DNA from: UBA2357 sp002344625
GTDB lineage: Bacteria > Pseudomonadota > Gammaproteobacteria > Burkholderiales > Rhodocyclaceae
Length of the DNA stretch: 64,000 nucleotides
Direction: 5' to 3'
Assembly (NCBI GenBank): GCA_937995335.1
Contig: CALKIH010000065.1
Location: 22,865-86,864, forward strand
A model generated the notes under the pieces. That model was not told where the DNA came from, searched no databases, and worked only from the letters and a program-made list of their open reading frames with translations. Positions 8,669 through 17,053 of this stretch are shown in pieces. Position 1 is the stretch's first letter. Each line of letters starts with the position of its first letter. Made by a program: the position numbers and the translations under genes.

Positions 8669-11600
8669 CTACTCCTTGGTTTCATCCCGGCGGGAGAAGT
8701 GGCGGAACATCGGCTCCGCCGGGCTGCCAGGACAGAGTTCAGGGGGTGTTTTCGCTTCGGCATCGTCGGGCGAAATCGGCAACCCCGGGCACTGGCAGAT
8801 GTAGTCCTCCTCCGCGGAGATCCACTGCTGCCATTCCTTGCGGCTCATGTTGCGGGTGAGCTTGCTGCAGAGTTCGTCAGCGAAGGCGGCGGGGCCGATC
8901 CAGATACTGTCTGCGATACCACTACCACTAGTAACAATTCGTCGACCATCCTCGCTAAATTGCACACCCCATAAAAAACCGATGTTCTCCACTATCATTT
9001 CCCCCACCAGATGGAGGGTTGCGGCATCCGAAAAGCGTATCATCCCGTCCGCCCTGCCGGAGGATAGGATCAAACGACCATCCGGGCTGAAGGCCACACC
9101 CACCACCGCACCGTCGTGCTTCTCGGGGAGCTCTCCTAGCATTTGACGTGTCCTGACATCCCACAACCTTACGGTGCCGTCCCCACTACCCAAGACAATT
9201 TGATGGCCATCTGCGCTGACAGCGACGCTGCGCACGGCTTTAGCATCCAGTTCTTTCTCCCTATGCGACAGAACGATTAGTTCCTGAGCAGTGCTGCTCT
9301 CCCATACGCGCACCATTCCGTCGTCGTGGCCAGAAACCGACCAGCGGCTGTCTGGTGTTAAGAGCAGGGTTTTGTCTTCGTATCCGTCGGGTAGGACACT
9401 CAGTGCTTTACGAGTCTTGGCATCCCACACGCGCACAACCCCATCGTCGCCACCAGAGATGATCCAGCGGCCATCCGGACTAAAGGCTACGCTTCTCACC
9501 GGTCCGCTATGCTCCGCAAGCGGTGTGTCCAACCGATGAATAATCTCAGACTCCCACACCACCTTACTCCCTGCATCATAGATGGAATCAGGGCGGGTGA
9601 CGCTCACGCTCCACAGGCGTACCGTACCGTCCTGACCGCCAGACACGATCTGGCTACCATCCGAGTTGAAGGCCACACTTCGCACCCATGTCATTTGATC
9701 CACTTGGTTTCTCAATTTGCCGCTCTCGCCATCCCATAGGGATAGCTCGTGGTCGTCACTTCCGCCGGAAACGATCAATCTGCCATCTGGGCTGATCGCA
9801 ACGCTCAGCGCAGAGAAATGCGTAGAATCAGTTTCAACCCATTGATTATTTTCTGCATTCCATATATACACCATACCGTTCTCATGACCCAGCACAACTC
9901 GGTTACCCCCTGCGTTAACAGCCACGCTTAGGACACCGCCTCCTACAGACTGGTCATGCTCTTGATCAAATAGGAGGTACTCGACGCCGGTCCGAACATC
10001 CCACAGATTTACTCGACCATTCAGGCCCCAGACGACCCGGCGACCATCCTTACTGATGGCTATGCTTCTTACAGGTTCTTCGTCATCATTGGGCCATTCC
10101 ATTTCTACTAAAAGAGTTTCTGCATCCCATAGGCAGAGCCCGTCTTCACCACCGGAGGCAATCCAGCGACCATCCTCACTGGCGGCAAGGCTAAGTACTG
10201 ACAGATCACCTCTCTCCAGCCGTGCCATCGGTTGACCGGTTTGGGCACTCCACAAACGCACCCCGTTCTCTCCTCCCGAAATGATCTGGTGGCCCTCAGC
10301 AGTGAAGGCCACCGCGTTGATTTGATGTCCGACAGGGATCAACCGTCGGAGATGCCAGCGCTGCTTCAACACATTCAAAAGTGCCTCATACACATGCCCA
10401 GGCGCCAGCTTTGCTGCGGCAAGCACCTGCAGCATGGCACGTTCGTCGCCCCCGCTGCGCGCTCCGCTCAGCATCGCTTCCGCATGTGCAGCCAGGCGTT
10501 GCGCGTTGGCGCGTCGTGCCAGTTCTTTCGTATGCAACTCGGACGCCAGCGCACGTTGCTCGGACAAGTACGCCCGCCCAAATGCCCCGACGGCCACTAC
10601 CGCCACCAAGCCGACGGCCATGAGCGCCCGAAAGAACTTCCGCCTCCCGGCCTCTGCTTCATGCCGAGCCTGTTCCTCGGCTGCAGCACGTCTCTCTGCT
10701 TCGTGCCGCGCCTGTTTCTCGGCTTCAGCTCGCGTCTCTGCTTCCTGTCGCACCCGCTCCTCGGCTACAGCACGTGTCTCAGCTTCCTGCCGCGCTTGTT
10801 TCTCGGCAGTAGCGCGGGTCTCAGCTTCCTGCCGCGCCTGTTCCTCGGCAGCAGCACGCGCCTTCTGCTCATGAACCAAGCGTTGCGCCGCTTCGAGTTC
10901 GGCCTGCCGACGCCTTGCTTCCTCTTCACGCTTCGCGTTCTCGCGCAGGCGTGACGCCTGCAGGAAGCCGCTGCAGGCCGCGAGAGATTCCCTGAATGCA
11001 GGTCTGGCGGCGAGCTTTTCGGCGATGCCCAGCCGCTCGCCTTCCATCAGCCAGGCGTCCTTGCGCCCGATCTTCTCCCAAGCCCGCATGTCGCGTTCGA
11101 GCACAGCGGCGTCTTTCAGGTTTTCGCGCTCGGTAACCAGCCATTCGGCCAGCACGCTCCATTGCCGCAGCAAGGCCTCGTGAGCGACCTCGACGACGGT
11201 TTCACCCTCGCGCCGGTCGGTCAGCAGCAGGCGTTTTTCGGCAAGTGCGCGGACCAGCTCATGCGCCTTTCGCGGCAGACTGGCCAACTTGGCGACGCGG
11301 CGCATCGGCTGATCATTGCCGGGGTTGATGGTGGCCAGCCACGGAATGAAGGCATCGTGCAGCAGCTTCAGTTGCCGCTCACGAGTCGGTTCGTCGCCGG
11401 AAAGAACCGACTCGGCCTCGGTGCGGATGATCTCGGCGAAGCCGCCCATCCTGCGGTATTCGTCCAGCCGCAGGCCGCCGTCGCTGCCGTAGTCGCGATG
11501 CAGCCGCGCAAGGGTGAGCCCGAGCAGCGGCAGGGTGTCGCCGCCCCTGTTGCATTCGGCGACCAGTTCCTCGACCAGTTCGGGTTCGATCACGAGCTTG

Positions 11601-12835
11601 CGGCCTTCGGCGGTGGCGCGCTTGGCCGGGCCGGTGATGACGTCGCGGAAGCGCGTGGCCGGCATCGGCTTGAGGTCGTCGAACACCACGCTCTGCAGGT
11701 CGCGCAGTTCCGCCGCCGTCTGCAGCGGCTCATAGCGGTCCGAGCGGATGGTGAAGACCACGATCGGCGGGGAATCCACGAGGCCGCCGCGCAGCAGGTC
11801 GCCGATCAGACGCAGAAAGTCCCTGGCTTCATCGCTGGCATCGGCGTTGAACAATTCTTCGGCCTGATCCACCGGCAGGATCACGGTGGGTGGCGATGCC
11901 CCATCGGGCAGCCCGACGATGCGGCCGCGCGCCTGCGCGCCCAGTTGCCGCAGTACGTCCGCCAGGCCGTCGGCGCCTTGCAGGCGCGACTTGATGTCGG
12001 CAAGCGTGATCGCCGGCAGCTTCAGTGCGCACCAGGCAGCATGCAGTGCGTGTGCAAGCCCGCGTTCGCCGAACAGCGGCGCGCGCTCCGGCCGCAGCGG
12101 GGCAAGCGGCAGAAAATGGCGGTCGTCGCGCGCCAGCCTGGGCAGCAGGCCGGCGCGCAGGAAGGAGGATTTGCCGGCGCCGGAGGCGCCGAGGATGACG
12201 AACAGCCGCTTGTCCACCCCGCCGCGCATGCCGCGCAAGGCATCGAGGGCGCGCAGGATTTCGACATCGCGGCCGAAGAACATCGCGGCATCCGCAGCAT
12301 CCAGCGGTTCTAGGCCGCGGTATGGCGCGCGCTGCGGATCGTTCGCAGGCGGCCAGGCAAAATAGTCCGCCGCCAGCCCTGCCTTGAGCAGGCCATCGTG
12401 CAGCCGGTTCAGACCATCGGCGAGGAATTCGATTCCTTCCGCCTTCTCGCGATGGGTGAAGCCGATTCTCTCGGTGGCTCCCTTGCCGACCAGGCGGCAC
12501 AACTGCCATTCGGCAGTCATTTCGACGGGCAACCTGTCAAGCTCCACGTCCTTCAGCACCACGCCGAAGATCAGCTTGTGCAGGCTCTTGGCAAGCAGGA
12601 ACTCGGCAAGACACCACTTCGACCTGGCCCAGTCCGGCGTGACGACGAACACGACCGCCTCGCAGCGATCCGCCGCCCTGCGCAATGCCTCCTGCCACCG
12701 CTCGCCTGCCGCAAGCCCGCGCTTCGGGTCGATGTCCAGAAAAACGTCGTCCCAGCCCTTGTCTGCAAGCCATTGCCTGAGGGCAAGGGCTTCGCGTTCG
12801 TCATGGCTGGAGTGGCTGAGGAAGATGCGTGACAT
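8669..12835 (-). CDS. TIR - STAND NTPase - coiled coil - TM - WD40 protein (1388 aa)
   Basis: Domains in order: a TIR domain (residues 1 to ~130) with SHSSHDE and the SKWCLAEF helix carrying the predicted NADase glutamate E78; a linker; a STAND P-loop NTPase with Walker A GASGAGKS (216-223), Walker B-like VILPVDQAEELF (D323) and a helical arm to ~625; a coiled coil (~630-732) of 14-residue repeats; one TM helix (~735-753); and about ten WD40-type repeats (~836-1345), each ending in an LW-D-like step. The protein looks membrane-anchored, with TIR and NTPase on one side and the propeller beyond the TM. It lies 4 bp after the upstream gene and 3 bp before the patatin gene. STAND proteins are ligand-triggered oligomerisation switches; TIR domains consume NAD or make nucleotide signals. 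A defence role is inferred. A GGGG 7 nt upstream supports the start. Confidence 0.92.
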   Translation of the reverse strand: MSRIFLSHSSHDEREALALRQWLADKGWDDVFLDIDPKRGLAAGERWQEALRRAADRCEAVVFVVTPDWARSKWCLAEFLLAKSLHKLIFGVVLKDVELDRLPVEMTAEWQLCRLVGKGATERIGFTHREKAEGIEFLADGLNRLHDGLLKAGLAADYFAWPPANDPQRAPYRGLEPLDAADAAMFFGRDVEILRALDALRGMRGGVDKRLFVILGASGAGKSSFLRAGLLPRLARDDRHFLPLAPLRPERAPLFGERGLAHALHAAWCALKLPAITLADIKSRLQGADGLADVLRQLGAQARGRIVGLPDGASPPTVILPVDQAEELFNADASDEARDFLRLIGDLLRGGLVDSPPIVVFTIRSDRYEPLQTAAELRDLQSVVFDDLKPMPATRFRDVITGPAKRATAEGRKLVIEPELVEELVAECNRGGDTLPLLGLTLARLHRDYGSDGGLRLDEYRRMGGFAEIIRTEAESVLSGDEPTRERQLKLLHDAFIPWLATINPGNDQPMRRVAKLASLPRKAHELVRALAEKRLLLTDRREGETVVEVAHEALLRQWSVLAEWLVTERENLKDAAVLERDMRAWEKIGRKDAWLMEGERLGIAEKLAARPAFRESLAACSGFLQASRLRENAKREEEARRRQAELEAAQRLVHEQKARAAAEEQARQEAETRATAEKQARQEAETRAVAEERVRQEAETRAEAEKQARHEAERRAAAEEQARHEAEAGRRKFFRALMAVGLVAVVAVGAFGRAYLSEQRALASELHTKELARRANAQRLAAHAEAMLSGARSGGDERAMLQVLAAAKLAPGHVYEALLNVLKQRWHLRRLIPVGHQINAVAFTAEGHQIISGGENGVRLWSAQTGQPMARLERGDLSVLSLAASEDGRWIASGGEDGLCLWDAETLLVEMEWPNDDEEPVRSIAISKDGRRVVWGLNGRVNLWDVRTGVEYLLFDQEHDQSVGGGVLSVAVNAGGNRVVLGHENGMVYIWNAENNQWVETDSTHFSALSVAISPDGRLIVSGGSDDHELSLWDGESGKLRNQVDQMTWVRSVAFNSDGSQIVSGGQDGTVRLWSVSVTRPDSIYDAGSKVVWESEIIHRLDTPLAEHSGPVRSVAFSPDGRWIISGGDDGVVRVWDAKTRKALSVLPDGYEDKTLLLTPDSRWSVSGHDDGMVRVWESSTAQELIVLSHREKELDAKAVRSVAVSADGHQIVLGSGDGTVRLWDVRTRQMLGELPEKHDGAVVGVAFSPDGRLILSSGRADGMIRFSDAATLHLVGEMIVENIGFLWGVQFSEDGRRIVTSGSGIADSIWIGPAAFADELCSKLTRNMSRKEWQQWISAEEDYICQCPGLPISPDDAEAKTPPELCPGSPAEPMFRHFSRRDETKE
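10640..10849 (-). repeat. Five tandem 42-bp units encoding a 14-residue coiled-coil repeat
   Basis: Residues 663-732 of the TIR-STAND protein are five consecutive variants of AEEQARQEAETRAx, with Q/H, K/E and V/A substitutions. The 42-bp period is clear in the DNA. The two-heptad unit predicts a continuous coiled coil leading into the TM helix. Confidence 0.85.
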
Positions 12836-12839
12836 GGTA

Positions 12840-14822
12840 TTACCCCAGCGTCCGCGTATCGATCCAGTCCACCTGGCCGGTCCGCCGCTTCACCTCTTCA
12901 TACATGTGCGCCGCACCGCCCGGGCCGTCACCGCCGCCGCCGTTCCACAGGCAGATGAAGCGCACCTTGTCCACGCCGAAGGCCAGCGCCGAATAGAGCA
13001 GCCACAGGTTGCAGCGTTCGAACGGGTCGACACCTTCGGGCAGGGGGCCGAGTTCGACCGGCATGATGCGCGGGACGATGGCCGCCCCCGCCTTGAGCGC
13101 AAGGTAGCGCTGTTTCCATGCGGCGCCATCGGCCGATGGCAGCATGGAACGCTGGATGAACTGCGGCTCGTCGAACGGCAGCAGGATCTGGCAGCGCACG
13201 CCGCGCTGGCGGCAGGTTTCGAGAAACAGCAGGTCGCCCCCGGCGGCGGCCTGGGCCAGGGCCAGATCACCGGGGCCGGCGTGGTGCCGGTCGAGCGCGG
13301 CGGCGATCTCCCGCGCGGCAGCGCCTTCCTTGTCCTGCGGGAAGCGCGGGCTGAGGCGGCCAGGCGCATCGATCATGTGGCCGCTGAACAGGAAGACCCG
13401 ATCAGGCTGCGGGTCGTGAGGGCGCGAAAGCTTGGCAAGCGCCCGTTCGAAGGCCGCAATGCCGACCTCGACACATTCCGGGCGGTAGCCGAGATGCTGC
13501 AGCAGTTTCAGTTGCGCCAGGCAGGCGTTGAGCGCGAACCAGTCGTCCTTGCTGCGGGCGATGCACTCCTTGTAGGCCGAGGCCACCGATGCCGGCGTGC
13601 CGACGAGCACTTCGAGGTCGGCCAGCGTCGCTTTCGCCCAGAAGAGCCCTTCCTCGTTCTGCTCGCACTCGGCGGCGAAGCGTACCGCGCCGGGCATGAA
13701 TCCGATCTCGCGCCGGTAGCGCCCGTCGCCCACGAGATTTTCGTGCAACAGCATCAGCGCCAGCGCATTGATCCCGGAATAGTAGTGCTTCGGATCGCTG
13801 CGGTAGGCTTGCCAGTAGCGCTCCACCGCGGCCCGCAGCAGGGCATCCTCGTAGGCGGCCTCGTGGCGCATGTTCTGCTGCGCCGCCCCGGCCTGCCGCC
13901 AGGAGCCGACCCAGGCATCCTTGTCGACCCGGCCCGACTGCGACAGCAGTTCGACGTCGCGGGGGTGCTGCTCCAGCGCTTTGCGATAGTGCTGGCGGGC
14001 ACGTTCGAGCGAATGCCCGGGTGCACCAGCCAATGCCAGGCGCTGCAGGCAGATGCCTTTCTCGCGCAAGCCGACGAGATTCGCCGGATCGATTTCGAGC
14101 GCGCGCTCCAATTGTTCGAGGGCGAAGTCGAAATGCTCCGCCTTGCGCAAGGCCCGGCCGGCGCAAAGCCACGCTTCCGCCCGCAGTGCAGCGACGGGCG
14201 CCTCGTCGGCAAGCACCAGGATATCCCCCGCCCTCCTGGCCTTGCCGGCCAGCTCGATGCGGTTCAGCCATGCATCCTGCTTCTCCCAGAATTCCTCAAT
14301 GGCGCCGATGCGCAGCGACTTCCAGTCGGGCTCCTTCAGGTTCGGCAGAAGCTGGTAGACCGGGCTGATCTTTCGCCCCGCCCACGACTTCATGGCTTCC
14401 CTGGCCATCGTCGTCAATGCCTGCCGGTCCGCCTCCAAGGTATCCGGGTGCGGCACGCCGGCATCGAGGCGATAACGCAGCTTGCGTTCGGTATACACGT
14501 CGAACGCCGTGGAAACCCGTCCGCCGCAGACCAGGATCACCCCACGGGCGCGCAAGGCATGGCGCACGCCCAGTTCATACCAGACGTTGGGGTTGTCCAG
14601 CGTGAGATCGGCCACCACCAGATCGGCCAGCAGAAGCTCCTGGAACATGTCGACGCGGATGTCGCCCGGGCGCTGTTCCTCGTCTGCCCGGAACGCCTCC
14701 AGCCCGGCGGCCTCCAGCGCCGGCCGCACATATTCGCCATAGATGCGGTCGAAATCGATGAGCTGCCCATCCGCGCCGGGCTTGCGGCCGAAAGGCATGG
14801 CAACGAAAGCATGTAATTTCAT
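12840..14822 (-). CDS. Deoxyribosyltransferase-like + TPR/DUF4071-like solenoid + C-terminal Rossmann (SLOG-like) protein
   Basis: First gene of the island operon, 660 aa. Residues 1 to ~105 resemble the nucleoside 2-deoxyribosyltransferase/TIR-like fold: FVAMPFG (6-12) and ADLTLDNPNVWYELG (71-85), whose E83 sits where the catalytic glutamate is expected. Residues ~160-465 are a helical solenoid with TPR-like units (ALEQLERALEIDP, ARQHYRKALEQHP), resembling the DUF4071 'TRAFs-binding' region. Residues ~473-660 form a Rossmann-like domain with SGHMID (479-484), AAGGDLLFLE (525-534) and LLPFDEPQF, suggestive of the SLOG nucleotide-binding superfamily. I chose the ATG at 14822, with GAGG 6 nt upstream. 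A sensing or nucleotide-processing role is inferred from these folds and the TIR/patatin neighbours; substrate and partner are unknown. Confidence 0.82.
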   Translation of the reverse strand: MKLHAFVAMPFGRKPGADGQLIDFDRIYGEYVRPALEAAGLEAFRADEEQRPGDIRVDMFQELLLADLVVADLTLDNPNVWYELGVRHALRARGVILVCGGRVSTAFDVYTERKLRYRLDAGVPHPDTLEADRQALTTMAREAMKSWAGRKISPVYQLLPNLKEPDWKSLRIGAIEEFWEKQDAWLNRIELAGKARRAGDILVLADEAPVAALRAEAWLCAGRALRKAEHFDFALEQLERALEIDPANLVGLREKGICLQRLALAGAPGHSLERARQHYRKALEQHPRDVELLSQSGRVDKDAWVGSWRQAGAAQQNMRHEAAYEDALLRAAVERYWQAYRSDPKHYYSGINALALMLLHENLVGDGRYRREIGFMPGAVRFAAECEQNEEGLFWAKATLADLEVLVGTPASVASAYKECIARSKDDWFALNACLAQLKLLQHLGYRPECVEVGIAAFERALAKLSRPHDPQPDRVFLFSGHMIDAPGRLSPRFPQDKEGAAAREIAAALDRHHAGPGDLALAQAAAGGDLLFLETCRQRGVRCQILLPFDEPQFIQRSMLPSADGAAWKQRYLALKAGAAIVPRIMPVELGPLPEGVDPFERCNLWLLYSALAFGVDKVRFICLWNGGGGDGPGGAAHMYEEVKRRTGQVDWIDTRTLG

Positions 14823-15281
14823 CGGATGCCTCGAATCTGTCCGACACAGAATCTATCCCATCAGGATATCAAGCGACCAAGATATCGACCTCAGAAGGCA
14901 CTCCGCAAATGCGGGGTGCTCAAGATCGAATCCTGTTCAGTGCGGTCGACCATGTCCCGAATCTGCCCCACGACCTGCTCTGTCAACAGATGCTCTGCAT
15001 CGATCTCCAGGCGCGGTAAATTCGTCGGCAAACCGACGCCCGAACTGCCCTGCTTCAAGGTATACGAAAGAAATATGGTTTCCAATGGTCGATCCCTCCC
15101 CTGCCCTTGCGGATGCGCTCCATTGCAGATGTTCCCGCGACACGGAGTCTTCAATATAAACGTCACTTGTCCCAGCATAGATGCGACATTTCGATCGCGC
15201 CACAACCCATGCAATGACAACGAGACAGATTGGCCTATCTCATTGTCCTGCATCGCAGCACGACGCAGGAATAGCGCAGCG
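14823..15281. other. Lower-GC, probably decayed segment upstream of the island operon
   Basis: This stretch is visibly richer in A/T than its surroundings and should contain the operon promoter, though no clear -35/-10 pair was found. Two GATATC palindromes flank a 10-bp spacer (14865-14870 and 14881-14886), a possible operator. An open minus-strand frame at 14891-15292 (133 codons, ending DSILSTPHLRSAF) is of uncertain reality: I see no recognisable domain, and overlapping frames are also open. I treat it as non-coding or degraded. Confidence 0.4.
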
Positions 15282-15509
15282 ATGAGCTTCACCGCCTACA
15301 CGCCGACGGAGATGGAACACGCGGTCAAGACGCTGGCGGAGTTGTTGCGGAGCGTGTCCAAAGCGTTTCCCAATACTCGAAAGACATTCTCGAAAAACTG
15401 GAGCGGGGGTGGACTTAGATACCCAGAGGAGTCAAGCCCAGAAAACCTTGCAGATGCCTGGCACCACACACCTCCCGCTCGGTATAGCGTCGACCTACGC
15501 GCCGGATGA
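15282..15509 (+). pseudogene. Possible 5' fragment of a truncated gene
   Basis: An ATG at 15282 opens a frame whose first ~40 residues look protein-like (MSFTAYTPTEMEHAVKTLAE, then a helical, basic stretch). From about 15415 on it merely runs antisense over the patatin-tail remnant and stops at 15509. The most economical reading is a gene truncated by whatever event left the patatin tail. No family is recognised and the Shine-Dalgarno is weak. Confidence 0.3.
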
Positions 15510-15540
15510 CGGCGATACGCTTGATATTGTCATACAGAAG
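15415..15540 (-). pseudogene. Decayed second copy of the patatin gene's 3' end
   Basis: The minus-strand frame ending at 15415 encodes a tail clearly homologous to the C-terminus of the patatin protein at 7490-8665: DNIKRIAVIRRVGRRYTER against DSIEHIAAIQRVGRRYAER, and HLQGF against HLRGF. The rest of a patatin (GGGxxG, GTSTG, DGG) is missing, so this is a remnant. It has the same orientation as the intact gene and lies at the far edge of the island. Confidence 0.7.
15444..15526. repeat. Imperfect direct repeat, copy B
   Basis: Pairs with 7501-7583; the separation is 7943 bp and the alignment is ungapped. Differences are scattered as expected of diverged coding sequence, not of a recent duplication. 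Confidence 0.75.
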
Positions 15541-15645
15541 AACCAGCATAGGCAATACAAGCGCACGCCCCAAACCGCTCGCAGGGCGGACAGGATCAGG
15601 TACGCTGAGCGGTGGCATTCGACCACCACCTACCGGGAGACGAAC

Positions 15646-16035
15646 ATGGCCGGCTGGCGCACCCACCCGAAGAACACGCCCTACGCCGACGCTGCGATCC
15701 GCGCGCGACTGGCCGAACAGCTACCGCACTGGTCTCTCGAGGATGGCTGGATTCGTCGCAAGTACAAGACCAGCGGCTGGAAAGGCACGCTGATGGTGAT
15801 CAACACCATCGGCCACCTGGCCGAAGCGGCATTTCACCACCCCGACATCGCCGCCTCTTACGCGTTCGTGATCGTCAAGCTAATGAACCACGAGGCGAAG
15901 GGGGTCACCGACAAGGATTTCGAATTGGCCCTCAAGATCGAAGAAGTGATCATGTGGCAACCCGGCCCGGACCAAGACAGCGCCCTGACCGGCACGCCTG
16001 ACGATCCACGCTTCAAATACATCGAGTACGACTGA
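15646..16035 (+). CDS. phhB: Pterin-4a-carbinolamine dehydratase
   Basis: A 129-residue protein of the PCD/DCoH family, which dehydrates 4a-hydroxytetrahydrobiopterin to recycle the pterin cofactor of aromatic amino-acid hydroxylases; some family members have other roles. The active-site region is visible as LAEAAFHHPDI (paired histidines) with the following VIVKLMNHEAKGVTDKDF helix. I chose the start at 15646, preceded by GGGAG with 6-7 nt spacing; the in-frame extension to 15409 crosses the patatin remnant. No phenylalanine hydroxylase gene is nearby, so the physiological partner is unknown. It is the first resident gene right of the island. Confidence 0.85.
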   Translation: MAGWRTHPKNTPYADAAIRARLAEQLPHWSLEDGWIRRKYKTSGWKGTLMVINTIGHLAEAAFHHPDIAASYAFVIVKLMNHEAKGVTDKDFELALKIEEVIMWQPGPDQDSALTGTPDDPRFKYIEYD

Positions 16036-16126
16036 CGTCCACGCGGCACCGCGCATCGTCCGAACCTGCCCCCGCGTCCGGACAAGCACCCGATTCATCC
16101 GGCCGGGACCGCGCTGGCACAAGCGT

Positions 16127-16927
16127 TCAAACACCCTTGAATACGGGCTTGCGCTTCTCCAGAAAGGCATTCACTCCTTCGACGAAATCCGCGCCCGCGC
16201 CACAGCGCGCAAAGGCCTCGGCCTCGCTCTGCAGCTGCGACTCGAGTTGGCCATCGAGGGCGCTGGCGAGCAGGTGCTTGATCTCGGCGTAAGCGTGGCG
16301 CGGACCCTGCTTGAGCCGCCGTACCAGCGCGTCGGTCTCGGCGTCGAGCACCTCGGCCGCCACCGACCGGGTCACCAGACCCAGGCGCACCGCCTCGGCG
16401 GCATCGAAACGATCGCCCAGCAACAGCAGCTCGATGGCCTTGCGGCGCCCGACCACCCTGGGCAGCAGGTAGGACATCCCGCCATCGGCCGGCAAGCCGA
16501 TCGCCGAATAGGCGGTGGTGAACTTGGCCGAATCGGCGCACACGGCCAGGTCGCAGCCCAGCATCAGCGACAGCCCGAACCCGGCGCAGGCCCCCCTCAC
16601 CTTGGCGACGACGGGCTGGTCGAGCCCCTGCAGAATCTCGACTGTCGGATTGATCAGGCGCTCTATCATCGCCCGGAACTCGACCAGCCGCGCTTGCGGC
16701 GACAGATGGAAATGGCGGGCGAAATCCTTCAGATCTCCGCCCGCCATGAAATGGTCGCCGGCTCCGGTGATCAGCACCACCGCCACATCCTCGCGATCAC
16801 GCAGCTTGCGCGCGCAGGTATTGAGGTCTTCCATCATCTCGACCGACAGCGCGTTGAGCGCGTCGGGCCGATTGAGGGTGATGGTCGCGACGCCATCGAG
16901 GACGTCCAGCAATGCGGTATTGGCCAT
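16127..16927 (-). CDS. Enoyl-CoA hydratase/isomerase family protein
   Basis: A 266-residue crotonase-fold protein: VATITLNRPDALNALS at the N-terminus, the oxyanion loop AGGDLKDFA, the second loop RGACAGFGLSL, and SAIGLPADGG where crotonases carry PEI...PGAGG. The first catalytic glutamate of crotonase is not obvious (AYSAIGL), while an Asp is present in ADGG, a pattern closer to PaaG/isomerase-like members, so hydratase activity is not assured. It is last in the fadE-to-ECH operon and 126 bp from the thioesterase gene. Confidence 0.85.
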   Translation of the reverse strand: MANTALLDVLDGVATITLNRPDALNALSVEMMEDLNTCARKLRDREDVAVVLITGAGDHFMAGGDLKDFARHFHLSPQARLVEFRAMIERLINPTVEILQGLDQPVVAKVRGACAGFGLSLMLGCDLAVCADSAKFTTAYSAIGLPADGGMSYLLPRVVGRRKAIELLLLGDRFDAAEAVRLGLVTRSVAAEVLDAETDALVRRLKQGPRHAYAEIKHLLASALDGQLESQLQSEAEAFARCGAGADFVEGVNAFLEKRKPVFKGV

Positions 16928-17053
16928 GAAGTGAAAACTCCGGTTAGGAACTTCGGAACGCGCCCGCCCGGCGCGAAATGCCGAGCCCGGGATTCTGTGT
17001 CGCCGCGCGCGCCGTGGCAAGCCCTCGGCCTTTCCGTGCTCGGCCCGATGCAG

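Noticed and set aside
12384..14816. 810-codon open frame on the plus strand
   Set aside because: It is antisense to the NDT-like gene and the 5' end of the TIR gene, which have clear domains, start sites and tight spacing. Long antisense frames are expected at this GC content.
14865..14886. Two GATATC words as a defined operator
   Set aside because: GATATC is itself palindromic and short; the pair could occur by chance in an A/T-richer stretch.
14891..15292. 133-codon minus-strand frame upstream of the island operon
   Set aside because: No domain, no clear ribosome site, and both other frames stay partly open; insufficient to call a gene.
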